Below are positions 1 to 7,998 of a DNA stretch of 64,000 nucleotides, piece by piece. The DNA lies in the NCBI RefSeq assembly GCF_004343155.1, contig NZ_SMDC01000003.1, positions 248,001 through 312,000 of the forward strand, written 5' to 3'. Each line of letters opens with the position of its first letter. Within the stretch, counting starts at the first letter, position 1. Below the pieces are notes generated by a model. The model saw nothing but the letters and a program-made list of their open reading frames with translations, was not told the DNA's origin and searched no databases. Source of the stretch: Marichromatium gracile (GTDB lineage: Bacteria; Pseudomonadota; Gammaproteobacteria; Chromatiales; Chromatiaceae). A program made the translations under genes and the position numbers.

Positions 1-1
1 T

Positions 2-448
2 CTGGGGCGCGGGCGCGCCGGTCAGGGGCCGCGATTGCGCAGTCGTTATCTCGAACTCGAGCTTGATGCGGGTGGTGGCGCGCTCGACGGCCAGGTGCTC
101 GACGGCCCCTTCGCCGGGCGGCGACTGAGCGCGCTCGATCGCGAGGCGCTGGCACGGATGCTCGAGTTCTATCGCGAGTCCGACGCGGAATCGGCGCGGT
201 TGCTCGAGACCTATCTCTCCCGGGCGCGCGGTTGGAGCGGGGCGAGTGGCGGCAGCGGTGGCGCCGGCTCGGGACGACCGAGCCCGAGCGAGGCGCGCGC
301 CATCCTCGGCCTCGGCGCGGACGCGGGGCCGGACGAGATCCGCGCCGCCCACCGTCGGCTGATGCAACGTCTGCATCCCGACCGCGGCGGCTCCGACTAC
401 CTGGCCGCGCGCATCAACGCCGCCAAGCAGGTGCTGCTGGAGGAGTAG
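2..448 (+). CDS. J-domain protein, 5' end outside the window
   Basis: The reading frame is open from the first bases of the window, so the beginning of the gene is missing; a TTG at 35 is only an internal codon or a weak alternative start. The last ~55 residues form a J domain with the HPD signature (RLHPDRGG) and the closing helix INAAKQVLL. J domains stimulate ATP hydrolysis by DnaK-type Hsp70 partners. There are no Gly/Phe or zinc-finger regions, so this is not DnaJ itself. The C-terminal position of a short J domain suggests a membrane-anchored Tim14/Pam18-like co-chaperone, but the expected N-terminal anchor lies outside the window. The middle carries a Gly/Ser-rich linker. Confidence 0.75.
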   Translation: MGRGRAGQGPRLRSRYLELELDAGGGALDGQVLDGPFAGRRLSALDREALARMLEFYRESDAESARLLETYLSRARGWSGASGGSGGAGSGRPSPSEARAILGLGADAGPDEIRAAHRRLMQRLHPDRGGSDYLAARINAAKQVLLEE

Positions 449-465
449 CGGCCAGTTGCCGGAAG

Positions 466-812
466 ATTGAACCGCCAAGGCACCAAGGGCGCAAAGGGGT
501 GTTCAAGCTGTTACCGACCGGTCGCCGGTGGTCGCCTGCCCTCAAGCGCTGGGCCAAGGACGTGCGCACCGGTTGATGACGGCAAACCGTGCTGTTGTCG
601 AGGGCGCACACCCACTGGCGACTGGAGGCTGATCGCTGGAGGCTCTGCTCTTCTTTGCGCCCTTCGCGCCTTGGCGGTTCAATCCCCTGGTCGCTGGTCG
701 CTGGTCGCTGGTCGCTGGTCGCTGGTCGCTGGTCGCTGGTCGCTGGTCGCTGGTCGCTGGTCGCTGGTCGCTGGTCGCTGTCGGCTGGAGGCTGGAGGCT
801 GGAGGCTGGAGC
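466..812. repeat. Composite repeat site A: inverted ATTGAACCGC elements plus heptad arrays
   Basis: This fills most of the 500-base gap between the J-domain gene and rpsF. An ATTGAACCGC/AAAG element at 466-497 is mirrored by an inverted copy at 651-683, bracketing about 218 bp. Five degenerate heptads (ACTGGCG, ACTGGAG, GCTGATC, GCTGGAG, GCTCTGC) occupy 614-648. Outside the inverted copy stand 13 perfect tandem units of CTGGTCG at 687-777, a one-base-shortened unit, and CTGGAGG units to 812. A 7-bp unit shifts frame each copy and happens to contain no stop, so long spurious ORFs cross it on both strands; I see no real gene here. Confidence 0.9.
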
Positions 813-825
813 TCCAATCTTTCGT

Positions 826-854
826 TTCCAAAGCCTCCTGATTTTGCGTACAAT
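826..854 (+). promoter_or_regulatory. Possible promoter of the rpsF operon
   Basis: A TACAAT hexamer at 849-854 (five of six matches to the sigma-70 -10 box) lies about 95 bases upstream of rpsF and just past the heptad array. The hexamer 17 bases further upstream is a poor -35 match, so the call rests on the -10 box and position alone. Confidence 0.35.
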
Positions 855-861
855 GATCGAT

Positions 862-926
862 TCCCCGAATCCTCGGGGATACTCCTTGCCTCACCGTCTC
901 GGCGCCGAGTCTGCGCGGCGGGAGGC
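862..926 (+). promoter_or_regulatory. Structured leader of rpsF, possibly the S6:S18 binding motif
   Basis: Two hairpins can be drawn in the leader. The first pairs TCCCCGA with TCGGGGA (862-879). The second closes with GCCTC (888-892) against GAGGC (922-926) and starts its inner part with ACCG. The S6:S18 complex is known to bind a CCG-containing stem-loop in rpsF leaders of many bacteria, and the second hairpin could be that motif. The identity is inferred from position and the CCG only. Confidence 0.3.
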
Positions 927-949
927 TGTCCAATCCGTAAGGAGCCAAG

Positions 950-1306
950 ATGCGACACTACGAAGTGGTTTTCCTGGTGCACCCGAGCCAGAGCGAGCAG
1001 GTGCCCGGCATGGTCGAGCGTTACAAGACCAATCTCGAGAAGCGCGGCGGTCAGATCCACCGCCTCGAGGACTGGGGCCGTCGTCCGCTGGCCTACCCGA
1101 TCAACAAGGTGCACAAGGCACACTATGTGCTGATGAACGTCGAGTGCGATCAGGAAGCGATCGACGAGCTCGAGAGCGCCTTCCGTTTCAATGACGCAGT
1201 GCTGCGCAACATGATCATCCGTCGTGACAGCGCCGTCACCGAGCCCTCCCCCCTGGCCAAGACCGAGGGCGAGGACGAGGGCGCTTCGAGCAAGCGCGAC
1301 GACTGA
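950..1306 (+). CDS. rpsF: 30S ribosomal protein bS6
   Basis: The 118-residue product begins [14 protein letters not shown] and contains the [12 protein letters not shown] and INKVHKAHY segments typical of bS6, with an acidic, low-complexity C-terminal tail (EGEDEGASS). bS6 binds 16S rRNA in the platform of the small subunit as a heterodimer with bS18, whose gene follows directly. The start is supported by TAAGGAG six bases upstream. It opens the usual rpsF-rpsR-(membrane protein)-rplI cluster. Confidence 0.97.
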   Translation: MRHYEVVFLVHPSQSEQVPGMVERYKTNLEKRGGQIHRLEDWGRRPLAYPINKVHKAHYVLMNVECDQEAIDELESAFRFNDAVLRNMIIRRDSAVTEPSPLAKTEGEDEGASSKRDD

Positions 1307-1328
1307 TCACTAGGCACTGGAGAACATC

Positions 1329-1553
1329 ATGTCCCGATTCTTTCGACGCAAGCGTTACTGCCGGTTCACCGCTGAAGGCATCACCGAGATCGACTACAAG
1401 GATCTCAACCTGCTGAAGGCCTATGTCAGCGAGTCCGGCAAGGTCGTGCCCAGCCGCATCACCGGTACCTCGGCCAAGTACCAGCGCCAGCTCGCCCAGG
1501 CGGTCAAGCGCGCGCGCTACCTGGCCCTGCTGCCCTACACCGACGGTCATTGA
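1329..1553 (+). CDS. rpsR: 30S ribosomal protein bS18
   Basis: The 74-residue basic protein has the bS18 core ([10 protein letters not shown] near the N-terminus, then [20 protein letters not shown]). It pairs with bS6 on the platform of the 30S subunit. The gap from rpsF is 22 bases and carries a GGAG ribosome binding site, so the two are co-transcribed. Length and sequence are ordinary for gammaproteobacteria. Confidence 0.97.
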   Translation: MSRFFRRKRYCRFTAEGITEIDYKDLNLLKAYVSESGKVVPSRITGTSAKYQRQLAQAVKRARYLALLPYTDGH

Positions 1554-1614
1554 TCCGGCGCGTCGTGCCGCCCTCGGTTGAGACCGGTGGCGGCACGGCT
1601 GCAGGTCTGATGCG

Positions 1615-2523
1615 ATGAAGTCACTGGCGAGTTTCATCATGCGCGGGCCTTCGCAGGCGGCGCTGGTGGCTGCCACCTCGGCCCTGCTGTCGGTGATGAT
1701 CCCGGTGTTCGGGGTCGTCGCCGCAGCGGCAGTGGGCCTGGTGACCCTGCGCAACGGCGCGCGCGGCGGTGCCCTGGTGGCGCTGTTCGCGACCCTCGGG
1801 GCGGGACTCTTCTACGGTCTCGTGTTCGGGGCCCCGCTGCTGGTGCTCGGGGTGTTGCTGCTGTTCTGGGTGCCGATCTGGGGGCTGGCGCTGGTGTTGC
1901 GCTACAGCCGATCGCTGGCGCTCACGGTCGAGTCCGCGAGCCTGCTGGTGATGCTCGGTCTGGTGCTGGTCTACGCCATCGTTGGCGACCCCGCCGTCTT
2001 CTGGGCGCGGTTGCTCGAGTTGATGCGCGAGGCGGCGCTGGCCGCTCAGCCCGATGGCGCGGCGGCCAACGCCGCGCTGTTCGGCGAGCTGGCGCGGTGG
2101 ATGACCGGGGCCTTCGCCATGGCGCTGACCTTCCAGGTCGTGCTCGCCCTGTTCCTCGCCCGCTGGTGGCAGGCGCAGCTCTACAACCCGGGCGGCTTCG
2201 GCGAGGGCTTCAGGGCCTATCGCCTGCACCGCGCCTTCGCGCTGTTGGCGCTGTTGCTGATCGCCGGCTGGGCGCTGGTGCGAGGCCCGGGGTTGCTCGC
2301 CGATCTCGCGCTGGTCGCCGGGGTGGGCCTGTTGCTCCAGGGGCTGGCGGTGGTCCACCAGCTGCGAGTCCAACGTGGCTCGGGGACGGGCTGGCTGGTG
2401 CTGCTCTATGTGCTGCTGGTGCTGTTGCCGCAGATGGCGGTGGCGATCGCCGCCCTCGGCCTGCTCGATGTCTGGGTGGACATCCGCGCCCGGGCAGCGC
2501 GCCTGCCCTCGCGGCGACGCTGA
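1615..2523 (+). CDS. DUF2232-type polytopic membrane protein
   Basis: The 302-residue protein is almost entirely hydrophobic, with roughly eight predicted membrane helices separated by short loops and a basic C-terminal end ([12 protein letters not shown]). A YybS/DUF2232-like membrane protein between rpsR and rplI is a recurring arrangement in gammaproteobacteria, and position plus topology is the basis of the call; the molecular function of the family is not established. The gene sits in the ribosomal protein operon with about 60 bases on its 5' side and 47 on its 3' side. Confidence 0.7.
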   Translation: MKSLASFIMRGPSQAALVAATSALLSVMIPVFGVVAAAAVGLVTLRNGARGGALVALFATLGAGLFYGLVFGAPLLVLGVLLLFWVPIWGLALVLRYSRSLALTVESASLLVMLGLVLVYAIVGDPAVFWARLLELMREAALAAQPDGAAANAALFGELARWMTGAFAMALTFQVVLALFLARWWQAQLYNPGGFGEGFRAYRLHRAFALLALLLIAGWALVRGPGLLADLALVAGVGLLLQGLAVVHQLRVQRGSGTGWLVLLYVLLVLLPQMAVAIAALGLLDVWVDIRARAARLPSRRR

Positions 2524-2570
2524 GGCTTGAATCGCATGCAGACGACGAACGATTTAAGAGGAAATATCAC

Positions 2571-3020
2571 GTGGAACTCATTCTGCTGAAGAACGTTGGT
2601 GGTCTTGGCTCGCTCGGAGACAAGGTCAATGTGCGTCCGGGCTACGGTCGTAACTACCTGGTGCCGCGCGGCTTCGCCGTGGTCGCCACCGCCGAGAACC
2701 TGGAGGCCTTCGAGGCGCGTCGCGCCGAGCTCGAGCAGCTCGCCGCCGAGCAGCTGGCCGCGGCCGAGGCGCGCAAGGCCGAGCTCGAGGAGATGCGCGT
2801 GACCGTCGCTCGCAAGGCCGGTGACGAGGGACGTCTGTTCGGCTCCGTCGGCACCGCCGACATCGCCGAGGCGGTCACCGCCGCCGGTATCGCGCTCGAC
2901 AAGTCCGAGGTGCGTCTGCCCAACGGCGCCTTCCGCGCCACCGGTGAGTACGAGGTCGCGCTGCACCTGCACGCCGACGTCGATACCACCATCATGGTCG
3001 ACGTCGTCCCGGAAGACTGA
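2571..3020 (+). CDS. rplI: 50S ribosomal protein bL9
   Basis: The 149-residue product starts at GTG with AAGAGG ten bases upstream and reads [17 protein letters not shown], followed by the bL9 N-terminal motif [14 protein letters not shown], a long connecting helix rich in Ala/Glu (about residues 42-75), and the C-terminal RNA-binding domain. The open frame extends far upstream of this GTG, but only this start gives the usual length and N-terminus. bL9 binds 23S rRNA at the base of the L1 stalk and helps keep the reading frame. Confidence 0.96.
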   Translation: MELILLKNVGGLGSLGDKVNVRPGYGRNYLVPRGFAVVATAENLEAFEARRAELEQLAAEQLAAAEARKAELEEMRVTVARKAGDEGRLFGSVGTADIAEAVTAAGIALDKSEVRLPNGAFRATGEYEVALHLHADVDTTIMVDVVPED

Positions 3021-3062
3021 GTCCGCCGCTCGCCCCGCCCTCACCGGGGCCTGTGCGTGGAT

Positions 3063-3085
3063 ACAGGGGCGCTCTGCGCCCCTGT
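3063..3085 (+). terminator. Hairpin terminator after rplI
   Basis: ACAGGGGCGC (3063-3072) pairs perfectly with GCGCCCCTGT (3076-3085) across a three-base loop and is followed by GTTGTCTCT. It lies 43 bases past the rplI stop and ends the ribosomal protein operon before dnaB. Confidence 0.75.
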
Positions 3086-3287
3086 GTTGTCTCTGCGCCG
3101 CCGTGCTGTCGTTGCTGTCCCGCGCCTGCTTCGGGTGATCTCAGATCGTCGCGGACCATGCTTGCCAACGCCTGGTTCATGACACCACAATCAGGGCGTC
3201 CGAGCCCCGCTCGAACGACACGCCAGCGGATCCCGATCAACCTCCCCGAGCGTCGCCGAGCCGGTTATCCTTTCCACCGGGGGCCTC

Positions 3288-4697
3288 ATGTTCGACCCTG
3301 ATACCGAAGAGCTTGCCGCGCTCGCCACCGAGGGTGGCATGGATCGGGTGCGGGTGCCGCCGCACAATCTCCACGCCGAGCAGTCGTTGCTCGGTGGTCT
3401 GATGCTCGACAACACCGCCTGGGACCGGGTCGCCGATGTGGTCTCGGCGCGTGATCTCTATCGTCGCGAGCATCGGTTGATCTTCCAGTCGATCGCCCGA
3501 CTCGCCGAGTCCGACCAGCCCTTCGACGTCGTCACCCTCGCCGAGACCCTGGAGCGCTCCGAGCAGCTCGAGGCCGCCGGCGGACTGTCCTATCTCGCCA
3601 CCCTGGTCAACGAGACCCCGAGCGCGGCCAACATCAAGGCCTATGCCCAGATCGTGCGCGACACCTCGGTGCTGCGCCAGATGATCGCCGCCGGCACCGC
3701 GATCGCCGACAGCGGTTACGACAGCCAGGGACGTCCGGTCACCGAGCTGCTCGACGACGCCGAGCGTCAGGTGTTCGAGATCGCCGAGCAGCAGTCGCGC
3801 GGCGGCGGCGGTTTCCAGCCGATCAAGTCGCTGCTCAACCTCGCCGTCGAGCGCATCGACACCCTCTATCAGAGCGACGAGCCGATCACCGGCCTGGCCA
3901 CCGGATTCACCGACTTCGACGGCATGACCTCCGGGTTGCAGCCCTCCGATCTGGTGATCGTCGCCGGGCGTCCGTCGATGGGCAAGACCACCTTTGCGAT
4001 GAACATGGCCGAGCACGTCGCCATCCAGTCGAAGCGGCCGGTGGCGGTGTTCAGCATGGAGATGCCGGGTGATTCGCTGGCGATGCGCATGATGTCCTCG
4101 CTCGGGCGTATCGATCAGCACCGCATCCGTACCGGCAAGCTCGAGGACGACGAGTGGCCGCGACTGACCTCGGCGGTCAACATCCTCGCCTCGGCGAAGA
4201 TGTTCATCGACGACACCCCGGCGCTGTCGCCGACCGAGGTGCGCGCACGGGCGCGCCGGCTCAAGCGCGAACAGGGCGACCTGGCGCTGATCGTGATCGA
4301 CTATCTGCAGTTGATGCAGGCGCCCGGGGTGGGGGAGAACCGCGCCACCGAGATCTCGGCGATCTCGCGCTCGCTCAAGGCCCTGGCCAAGGAACTCGAC
4401 GTCCCGGTGATCGCGCTCTCGCAGCTCAACCGCAGCCTCGAACAGCGCCCCAACAAGCGCCCGGTGATGTCCGACCTGCGTGAGTCGGGCGCCATCGAGC
4501 AGGACGCCGACCTCATCGTGTTCATCTATCGCGATGAGGTCTATCACGAGGACACCCCCGACAAGGGGATTGCCGAGATCATCATCGGCAAGCAACGTAA
4601 CGGCCCGATCGGCACCACCCGGCTGACCTTCCTCGGCAAGTACACCAAGTTCGAGAACTATATCGGCAGCTATTACGGCGAGGGCGACGACGGCTGA
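3288..4697 (+). CDS. dnaB: Replicative DNA helicase DnaB
   Basis: The 469-residue protein has the DnaB N-terminal domain (VPPHNLHAEQSLLGGLMLDN), then a RecA-type helicase domain with Walker A GRPSMGKTT at about residues 227-235, the Walker B region IVIDYLQLM, and the SRSLKALAKEL and LSQLNRSLE motifs. The hexameric helicase unwinds parental DNA at the fork and recruits primase. There is no intein. The position after rplI is conserved in many gammaproteobacteria. The ATG at 3288 has only a weak ribosome binding site; an internal ATG at 3339 would remove a poorly conserved N-terminal extension. Confidence 0.96.
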   Translation: MFDPDTEELAALATEGGMDRVRVPPHNLHAEQSLLGGLMLDNTAWDRVADVVSARDLYRREHRLIFQSIARLAESDQPFDVVTLAETLERSEQLEAAGGLSYLATLVNETPSAANIKAYAQIVRDTSVLRQMIAAGTAIADSGYDSQGRPVTELLDDAERQVFEIAEQQSRGGGGFQPIKSLLNLAVERIDTLYQSDEPITGLATGFTDFDGMTSGLQPSDLVIVAGRPSMGKTTFAMNMAEHVAIQSKRPVAVFSMEMPGDSLAMRMMSSLGRIDQHRIRTGKLEDDEWPRLTSAVNILASAKMFIDDTPALSPTEVRARARRLKREQGDLALIVIDYLQLMQAPGVGENRATEISAISRSLKALAKELDVPVIALSQLNRSLEQRPNKRPVMSDLRESGAIEQDADLIVFIYRDEVYHEDTPDKGIAEIIIGKQRNGPIGTTRLTFLGKYTKFENYIGSYYGEGDDG

Positions 4698-4717
4698 CCC
4701 CTGGAGACTGAACGCGG

Positions 4718-6091
4718 ATGGCGACCCCCCCCAAGAAGCCCAAGACCAGCTATGTGTGCAGCGAGTGCGGCGCGAGCCAGCCCAAGTGGGCCGGCCAGTG
4801 TCCGGATTGCGGCGCCTGGAACAGCCTCAATGAGCAGCTCGCGCCGGCGCGTCCGGCGGCGGCGCGTGGCGGCGGCTATGCCGGGCTCGCCGGCGGGGCG
4901 GTGGTCGAGACCCTGGCCGAGGTCGCCCCGGAGGAGCGCGCCCGCACCGCCTGCGGCATCGGCGAGCTCGACCGGGTGCTCGGCGGCGGGCTGGTCGGCG
5001 GCTCGGTGATCCTGCTCGGCGGCGATCCAGGCATCGGCAAGTCGACCCTGCTGCTGCAGGCCTGCGCGGCGCTCGCCAGTAGCCGCCGGGTGCTCTATGT
5101 CAGCGGCGAGGAATCGCCGCAGCAGATCAGTCTGCGCGCGCGCCGGCTCGGGCTCGACGGCGAGGACATCCGGCTGCTGCCCGAGACCTGTGTCGAGCGC
5201 ATCCTCTATCACGCCGCCGCCGAGCAGCCGCGGGTGATGGTGGTCGACTCGATCCAGACCCTGTTCACCGAGCAGCTGCAGTCGGCGCCGGGCTCGGTGT
5301 CGCAGGTGCGCGAGTCGGCCGCGCAGCTGGTGCGTTTCGCCAAGCAGCGCGACACCGTGGTCTTCCTCGTCGGTCATGTCACCAAGGAGGGCGCACTCGC
5401 CGGTCCCCGGGTGCTCGAACACATGGTCGACACCGTGCTCTATTTCGAGGGCGAGTCGGGCGGCGCCTTCCGCCTGGTGCGCTCGATCAAGAACCGCTTC
5501 GGCGCGGTCAACGAACTCGGCGTCTTCCTGATGGGCGACCAGGGGTTGCGCGAGGTCAAGAACCCCTCGGCGATCTTCCTCTCGCGTCACGACGAGCCGA
5601 CCCCCGGCAGTCTGGTGATGGTCACCCGCGAGGGCACCCGGCCGTTGCTCGTCGAGGTCCAGGCGCTGGTCGACGAGAGCTCGCTGGCCAATCCGCGCCG
5701 GGTCGCGCTGGGGCTCGATCAGAACCGCCTGTCGATGCTGCTGGCGGTGCTGCACCGTCACGGCGGCATCGGCATGTTCAACCAGGACGTCTTCGTCAAC
5801 GTCGTCGGCGGGGTGCGGATCGGCGAGACCGCCGCCGACCTGCCGGTGCTGATGGCGGTGTTGTCGAGCTATCGCGACCGCCCGCTGCCGCTGGAGCTGG
5901 CGGTGTTCGGCGAGGTCGGACTCTCGGGCGAGGTGCGTCCGGTGCCCAATGGCCCGGACCGGCTGCGTGAGGCGGTCAAGCATGGGCTTCGCCGGGTCAT
6001 CGCCCCGGCCGGCAACGTCCCCAAGGGCGGTGTCGAGGGCCTGGAGATCGTCGCCGTGCGCACCCTCAGCGAGGCGCTCGACGCGCTCTGA
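4718..6091 (+). CDS. radA: DNA repair and branch migration protein RadA
   Basis: The 457-residue protein carries the N-terminal C4 zinc finger (Cys14, 17, 28, 31), a RecA-like ATPase domain with Walker A GGDPGIGKST, the RadA-specific KNRFG motif, and a Lon-like C-terminal domain. RadA promotes branch migration of recombination intermediates. It follows dnaB by 20 bases. Codons 3-5 are formed by a run of eight C residues at 4725-4732 right after the start, a slippage-prone tract. Confidence 0.96.
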   Translation: MATPPKKPKTSYVCSECGASQPKWAGQCPDCGAWNSLNEQLAPARPAAARGGGYAGLAGGAVVETLAEVAPEERARTACGIGELDRVLGGGLVGGSVILLGGDPGIGKSTLLLQACAALASSRRVLYVSGEESPQQISLRARRLGLDGEDIRLLPETCVERILYHAAAEQPRVMVVDSIQTLFTEQLQSAPGSVSQVRESAAQLVRFAKQRDTVVFLVGHVTKEGALAGPRVLEHMVDTVLYFEGESGGAFRLVRSIKNRFGAVNELGVFLMGDQGLREVKNPSAIFLSRHDEPTPGSLVMVTREGTRPLLVEVQALVDESSLANPRRVALGLDQNRLSMLLAVLHRHGGIGMFNQDVFVNVVGGVRIGETAADLPVLMAVLSSYRDRPLPLELAVFGEVGLSGEVRPVPNGPDRLREAVKHGLRRVIAPAGNVPKGGVEGLEIVAVRTLSEALDAL

Positions 6092-7312
6092 TCAGGGCGC
6101 GTCGCGATGGAGCGGTCGGGCGTCGATGCGCCGCTCGATGTGCTCGGCGATGCGGCGGTAGCGCGGGTCCTCGGTGTCGCCGAAACGGGCGGCGAACTCG
6201 GTCTTGTTCATCCCCTCCGGCAGCCCCGCGATGCGCGGCATGAAATCGTCCTCGATCAGCCCGGCGCGGGCCCGCTCGCGCACCCAGCGCGCCTGCTCCG
6301 GGGTGGCGGTGGCGAGGGTGGCGAGGCGGATGCCGGCGCGGTTGGCGGCGAGGTCGGCAAAGCTGAAACCACTGCCGCCGTCGCTGTCGCTGTGCTCCTT
6401 GTACCAACCGACCAGGGTCGAGAACAGGTCGCCGCCCTCGAGCGCGAGCGCCGCCGAGGCGGTGAAGTGCTGGGCGAGGTCCTCGCGCTTGCGCAGGGTC
6501 ACGGTGCGCTGTGGCAGCCGCGCGCCCTCGGGATCGTGCAACTGCTGGCCGTTGACATAGAGCGCGAGCAGCAGCAGCGCGGCGCGGTTGTCGGCGAGCG
6601 GGGCCTCGCTCGGCGCGCCGAGCAGCACGCCGAGCAGGGTGGCGAGATCGGGCGCCGAGCGATCCGCGGCGAGATGCCGGCCGAGCCGGCGCTGCGCGGC
6701 GAGCATGGCGGGGCGGTCGGTGTCGGCGATCAGGCTGCTGGCCAGGCGCTCCAGCCCGTCGGCCTGCCAGGTGTAGATCACACTGATCCGCTCCGGTCCG
6801 AGCCGGGTGCGCTGTACCAACCGGCTCTGACCGAGCGCATCGAGCAGTCGCTCGGTCAGGCCCTGCACCAGTCCGGCGGGCAGCGGCAGTCCGGCGACCC
6901 GGGCTTTGACCACCTCGGGCAGTGCCCCGTCGGTCTCGACCAGACCGAGTTCGAGGTTGAGATAGCGCCCAGGTCCCACCCAGGGCAGCGCAATCGAGCC
7001 CTGCAGGTCGAGTCGCCCGGGGGCGAGCTGGACCGCGGCGCGTCCCTCGGCGCCGATCCGGGCGATCAGGTGGTTGGCCACCCGCTCGGCCTCGGCGGCG
7101 CTGAGCGCGACCATGGTCGGCATCCCGGCGAGGCGGTCGCGCGGGCGGTTGTGACGCAGCCAATCCTCGGCCCAGGCATGGTCGGCGGCGCTGAGCGGCG
7201 CGCGCTCCGGGACCACCGCCTGGCCGTCGAGCGCGACCCTGAGCGCGAGCCCGGCGAGACCGAGCAGGATCAGCAGGCCGAGCCAGCCGAGTCCCTTGAT
7301 GATGAGATGCAT
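6092..7312 (-). CDS. Membrane-anchored hypothetical protein
   Basis: I do not recognise this protein family. From the start chosen here (MHLIIKGLGWLG, preceded by AGGAA) the product has 406 residues with one N-terminal hydrophobic anchor (about residues 3-23) and a large, probably periplasmic remainder. That part contains conserved-looking blocks such as NHLIARIG, RYLNLELGLVE, VIYTWQADGLE, ADNRAALLLLALYVNG and a C-terminal MNKTEFAARFGDTEDPRYR. The last block would suit a protein that recurs in related genomes, but no enzyme motif is visible. It lies tail to tail with radA with no spacer. Confidence 0.6.
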   Translation of the reverse strand: MHLIIKGLGWLGLLILLGLAGLALRVALDGQAVVPERAPLSAADHAWAEDWLRHNRPRDRLAGMPTMVALSAAEAERVANHLIARIGAEGRAAVQLAPGRLDLQGSIALPWVGPGRYLNLELGLVETDGALPEVVKARVAGLPLPAGLVQGLTERLLDALGQSRLVQRTRLGPERISVIYTWQADGLERLASSLIADTDRPAMLAAQRRLGRHLAADRSAPDLATLLGVLLGAPSEAPLADNRAALLLLALYVNGQQLHDPEGARLPQRTVTLRKREDLAQHFTASAALALEGGDLFSTLVGWYKEHSDSDGGSGFSFADLAANRAGIRLATLATATPEQARWVRERARAGLIEDDFMPRIAGLPEGMNKTEFAARFGDTEDPRYRRIAEHIERRIDARPLHRDAP

Positions 7313-7446
7313 GATGCGGGTTCCTGTGCGGCGCATGGCGGGCAGGGTAGCGGCTGTGTTGCGCGCGGCCAAGCCCGCGGCTTGCGGGGTGTGTCCGGCG
7401 CGGTCATGCTGGGGCGATCCGTGTCAGATCGAGTGAGGCGATGGTG

Positions 7447-7998
7447 ATGTGTCCGATCCGTGTATTCGAGGGGCGTCGTGCGGAGATCGACCCGGGCGCC
7501 TGGGTCGACCCGAGCGCGGTGCTGATCGGTGCGGTGCGGCTTGCCGCCGCGGCCTCGGTGTGGCCGGGGTGCGTGGTGCGCGGCGATGTCGAGCGCATCG
7601 AGATCGGCGCCGCCAGCAACATCCAGGACGGCTGCGTGCTGCACGTCTCGCACGACGGGCCCTTCCGCCCGGGCGGCGCGCCGCTGCTGATCGGTGAGCG
7701 GGTCACCGTCGGTCATCAGGCGCTGCTCCACGGTTGCGAGATCCGCGAGCGCTGTCTGATCGGCAGCGGCGCCCGGGTGCTCGACGGCGCCCTGATCCAT
7801 CCCTACACCCTGCTCGGCGCCGGCGCCCTGGTCACCCCGGGGCAGGAACTCGCCGGCGGTCAGCTGTGGCTGGGCGCGCCGGCGCGTCCGGTGCGTCCGT
7901 TGAGCGAGCGCGAGCGGGCGCAGATCGACTACTCGGCCGAACACTATGTTGCGCTCGCTGCGCGCCATCGCGCCGCCTTGGCGGAGGTCGACGGATGA
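7447..7998 (+). CDS. Gamma-class carbonic anhydrase-like hexapeptide protein (YrdA/PaaY family)
   Basis: The 183-residue protein is a left-handed beta helix with hexapeptide repeats. It contains the gamma-CA family blocks VVRGDVERIEIG, SNIQDGCVLHVSH and VGHQALLHGC; the three histidines of the metal site (in VSH, VGH and LLH) are present. Members are metal-binding trimers; some hydrate CO2 and others, such as PaaY, have thioesterase activity, so the reaction is uncertain. ATG 7447 has GTGAGG eight bases upstream, which an alternative ATG at 7441 does not. The stop overlaps the next start as ATGA. Confidence 0.8.
   Translation: MCPIRVFEGRRAEIDPGAWVDPSAVLIGAVRLAAAASVWPGCVVRGDVERIEIGAASNIQDGCVLHVSHDGPFRPGGAPLLIGERVTVGHQALLHGCEIRERCLIGSGARVLDGALIHPYTLLGAGALVTPGQELAGGQLWLGAPARPVRPLSERERAQIDYSAEHYVALAARHRAALAEVDG

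Noticed and set aside
466-683. Insertion sequence remnant at site A
   Set aside because: Inverted ends are present, but no transposase fragment is detectable in any frame and no target duplication is seen; kept as a repeat instead.
467-1194. Overlapping long ORFs with repeating WSLVAGR-type peptides across the heptads of site A
   Set aside because: A 7-bp tandem repeat without stops gives repeating peptides in all frames on both strands. They lack ribosome binding sites and resemble no protein, so they are artefacts of the repeat.
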